A stretch of DNA of 64,000 bases. It comes from Phaeospirillum tilakii (GTDB taxonomy: Bacteria; Pseudomonadota; Alphaproteobacteria; Rhodospirillales; Magnetospirillaceae). Shown piece by piece: positions 62,488 through 64,000 of this stretch. The number at the start of each line of letters is the position of its first letter. The stretch's first letter is position 1. The notes below the pieces were generated by a model. The model had not been told where the DNA came from. It was given only the letters and a program-made list of their open reading frames with translations, and did no database searches. The DNA is taken from NCBI RefSeq assembly GCF_042683125.1, contig NZ_JBHUIY010000009.1, positions 46,366 to 110,365 on the forward strand. The letters run 5' to 3'. The translations under genes and the position numbers were made by a program.

Positions 62488-64000
62488 ATGAGTGACCCCT
62501 GCTTGAAACTTGCGTCCGAATTCCCCGTTCCCGATCGCGCGCAATGGCTGGCGCTGGTCGATAAGGCCCTGAAGGGCGCCCCGTTCGACAAGAAACTGCT
62601 GACCCGGCTCTATGAGGGGATCGTGGTCCAGCCGCTCTACACCCGGGACGATTTCGCCGCCGCCGGCGACCCGACCGGCTTCCCCGGCGCGGCGCCGTTC
62701 CTGCGCGGTGGCCAGGCCAGCGGTGCCGGCGCCCAGGGCTGGGCGATCCGCGCCGACCATGCCGCCGCCGAGCCGGCCGACGCCAATGCCGCGATCCTCG
62801 ACGATCTGCTGCGCGGCGCCACCGCGGTCCAGCTCCGCTTCGACCGCGCCACCCGCCAGGGCTGCCCGAACGAGGCGGCGGCGTGGGGCGATGACGGCAT
62901 CGCCGTCCAGGACGAGGCCGACCTCGACCGGGTGCTGAAGGACGTGCTGCTCGATCTGGTGCCGGTCAGCCTCGATGCCGGCGTCGGCGCGATCGACGCC
63001 GCCGCCGCCCTGGTCGGGCTGTGGCGCGAGCGCGGCATCGGCCCGGATCAGGCCCGGGGCGGGTTCGGCATCGATCCGCTCGGCACCCTGGCCGCCGAGG
63101 GCGTCGCCTTCGCCCCGCTGCCGGCCTGTCTCGAACGGATGGCCGAGGTGGCCGATGCCACCCGCCGCGACTGGCCGCTGGTCCGCGCCGTCACCGTCGA
63201 CACCACCGCCTGGCACGAGGCCGGCGCCACCGCCGCCCAGGACCTCGCCGTGGCGCTGGCGACCGGCACCCAATATCTCAAGGCAATGGTCGCCGCCGGG
63301 ATGGACATCGCCGACGCGCTGGCCCAGATCGCCTTCACCCTGCCGGTCGATTGCGACCAGTTCCTGTCGATCGCCAAGCTGCGCGCCGCCCGCCTGACCT
63401 GGGCCCGCGTCGCCGAGGCCTGTGGCGCGCCCGAGCCGGCGCGGCGGATGGAGCTGACCGCCCGCACCAGCCGGCGGATGATGTCGCGCCGCGATCCGTG
63501 GGTGAACCTGCTGCGCACCACCGTCGCCGGTTTTGCCGGCGGAGTCGGCGGCGCCGACGCGGTGGTGGTGGTGCCGTTCGACGCCGAACTCGGCCCGTCC
63601 GATGCCTTCGCCCGCCGCCTCGCCCGCAACATCCAGATCCTGCTGAAGGAGGAATCCTCGCTCGACCGGGTGATCGATCCGGCCGGCGGCTCGTGGTACG
63701 TCGAGACCCTGACCCGCCAGTTGGCCGAGGCCGCCTGGGCCGAGTTCCAGGCGATCGAGGCCGCCGGCGGCATGCTGGCGGTGATCGAGGACGGCAGCCT
63801 CGCCGCCCGCGTCGCCGCCGCCTGGGCCGAGCGCGAGCAGGCGATCGCCAAGCGCAAGGCGCCGCTGACCGGGGTCAGCGAGTTCCCCAACCTGCACGAG
63901 GCCCCGGTCGAGCGCCCGGCCCCCGACCTGCGCCGGCTGCGCGCCGCCGCCGCCGCCCGCGCCGCCGCCCATCCGGCGCCGCGCCCGGCGGTGACCCGCG
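62488..64000 (+). CDS. mutA: Methylmalonyl-CoA mutase small (beta) subunit, cut by window edge
   Basis: 504 codons are present before the window ends. It starts MSDPCLKLASEFPVPDRAQW. The TIM-barrel part shows GFGIDPLGTLAAEG, VTVDTTAWHEAGATAAQDLA and YLKAMVAAGMDIADALAQIAF, matching the substrate-side barrel of mutase subunits. DPAGGSWYVETLT is the conserved mutase motif. The beta subunit is non-catalytic and pairs with the B12-binding alpha subunit (presumably mutB, just outside). The enzyme links propionyl-CoA or the ethylmalonyl-CoA route to succinyl-CoA. Confidence 0.93.
   Translation, partial: MSDPCLKLASEFPVPDRAQWLALVDKALKGAPFDKKLLTRLYEGIVVQPLYTRDDFAAAGDPTGFPGAAPFLRGGQASGAGAQGWAIRADHAAAEPADANAAILDDLLRGATAVQLRFDRATRQGCPNEAAAWGDDGIAVQDEADLDRVLKDVLLDLVPVSLDAGVGAIDAAAALVGLWRERGIGPDQARGGFGIDPLGTLAAEGVAFAPLPACLERMAEVADATRRDWPLVRAVTVDTTAWHEAGATAAQDLAVALATGTQYLKAMVAAGMDIADALAQIAFTLPVDCDQFLSIAKLRAARLTWARVAEACGAPEPARRMELTARTSRRMMSRRDPWVNLLRTTVAGFAGGVGGADAVVVVPFDAELGPSDAFARRLARNIQILLKEESSLDRVIDPAGGSWYVETLTRQLAEAAWAEFQAIEAAGGMLAVIEDGSLAARVAAAWAEREQAIAKRKAPLTGVSEFPNLHEAPVERPAPDLRRLRAAAAARAAAHPAPRPAVTR

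Overview
This window is about 70% G+C and densely packed with genes on both strands. It has no rRNA, tRNA or CRISPR that I could find. The gene set points to an alphaproteobacterium, probably Rhodospirillales of the Magnetospirillum/Phaeospirillum kind. The main reasons are the syntenic block dusB(nifR3)-ntrB-ntrC-ntrY-ntrX-trkA-(HAD)-hfq-hflX, a fused IspDF, the short (429 aa) prolyl-tRNA synthetase, and the DUF4164-zapA pair. The genus is an inference from gene content, not from an alignment.

Layout. 0-3.5 kb: end of a nucleotide-sugar/O-antigen locus (epimerase, a lysine-less ColD-type 3-dehydratase, and a two-subunit thiamine-diphosphate E1 enzyme). 3.6-8.7 kb: bacteriohemerythrin, exported GH1 glucosidase, acylphosphatase, a DASS transporter divergent from a GntR regulator, and a GNAT acetyltransferase. 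8.8-12.7 kb: lolC-lolD, proS and a secreted small protein. 13-14.3 kb: MHS-family symporter. 14.5-26.5 kb: the nitrogen-regulation/Hfq block, read leftward in mostly overlapping genes. 26.5-33 kb: CcsA-like protein, an AT-rich foreign gene, ispDF, ubiE-menE and lldD. 33-39.9 kb: panE-like reductase with a fresh tandem duplication, SCO1, aminotransferase, cutA, glycosyltransferase, metallo-hydrolase and a PyrD-like protein. 39.9-44.3 kb: radical SAM/SPASM protein, a small membrane protein and rmlB-rmlA. 44.6-48.6 kb: a DUF2087 gene and a three-gene overlapping operon (HEPN-like protein, KGGVGR ParA-like ATPase, P-loop ATPase), which is the best candidate here for an undescribed conflict/defence system. 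48.7-57.9 kb: DinG-like helicase, DUF4164-zapA, nitroreductase, glycosyltransferase, xerC and an aldolase/SDR fusion. 58-64 kb: nhaD, dadA, nnr and the start of methylmalonyl-CoA mutase small subunit.

Two families of GC-rich dispersed repeats run through nearly all gaps. Family A has about 15 copies of a 45-50 bp hairpin-forming unit, in both orientations and sometimes paired into palindromes. Family B has 5 copies of a 75-135 bp composite hairpin element. Several copies sit where they can act as terminators. Some pairs bracket individual genes or the three-gene operon in inverted orientation.

How it fits together: the central block links nitrogen signalling (NtrBC, NtrYX), potassium uptake (TrkA), tRNA modification (DusB) and RNA/ribosome control (Hfq, HflX). 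The scattered sugar genes (ColD-type dehydratase, TPP E1 pair, RmlAB, three glycosyltransferase-related proteins) suggest a surface polysaccharide with deoxy and perhaps branched sugars. UbiE and MenE hint at quinone synthesis including menaquinone.
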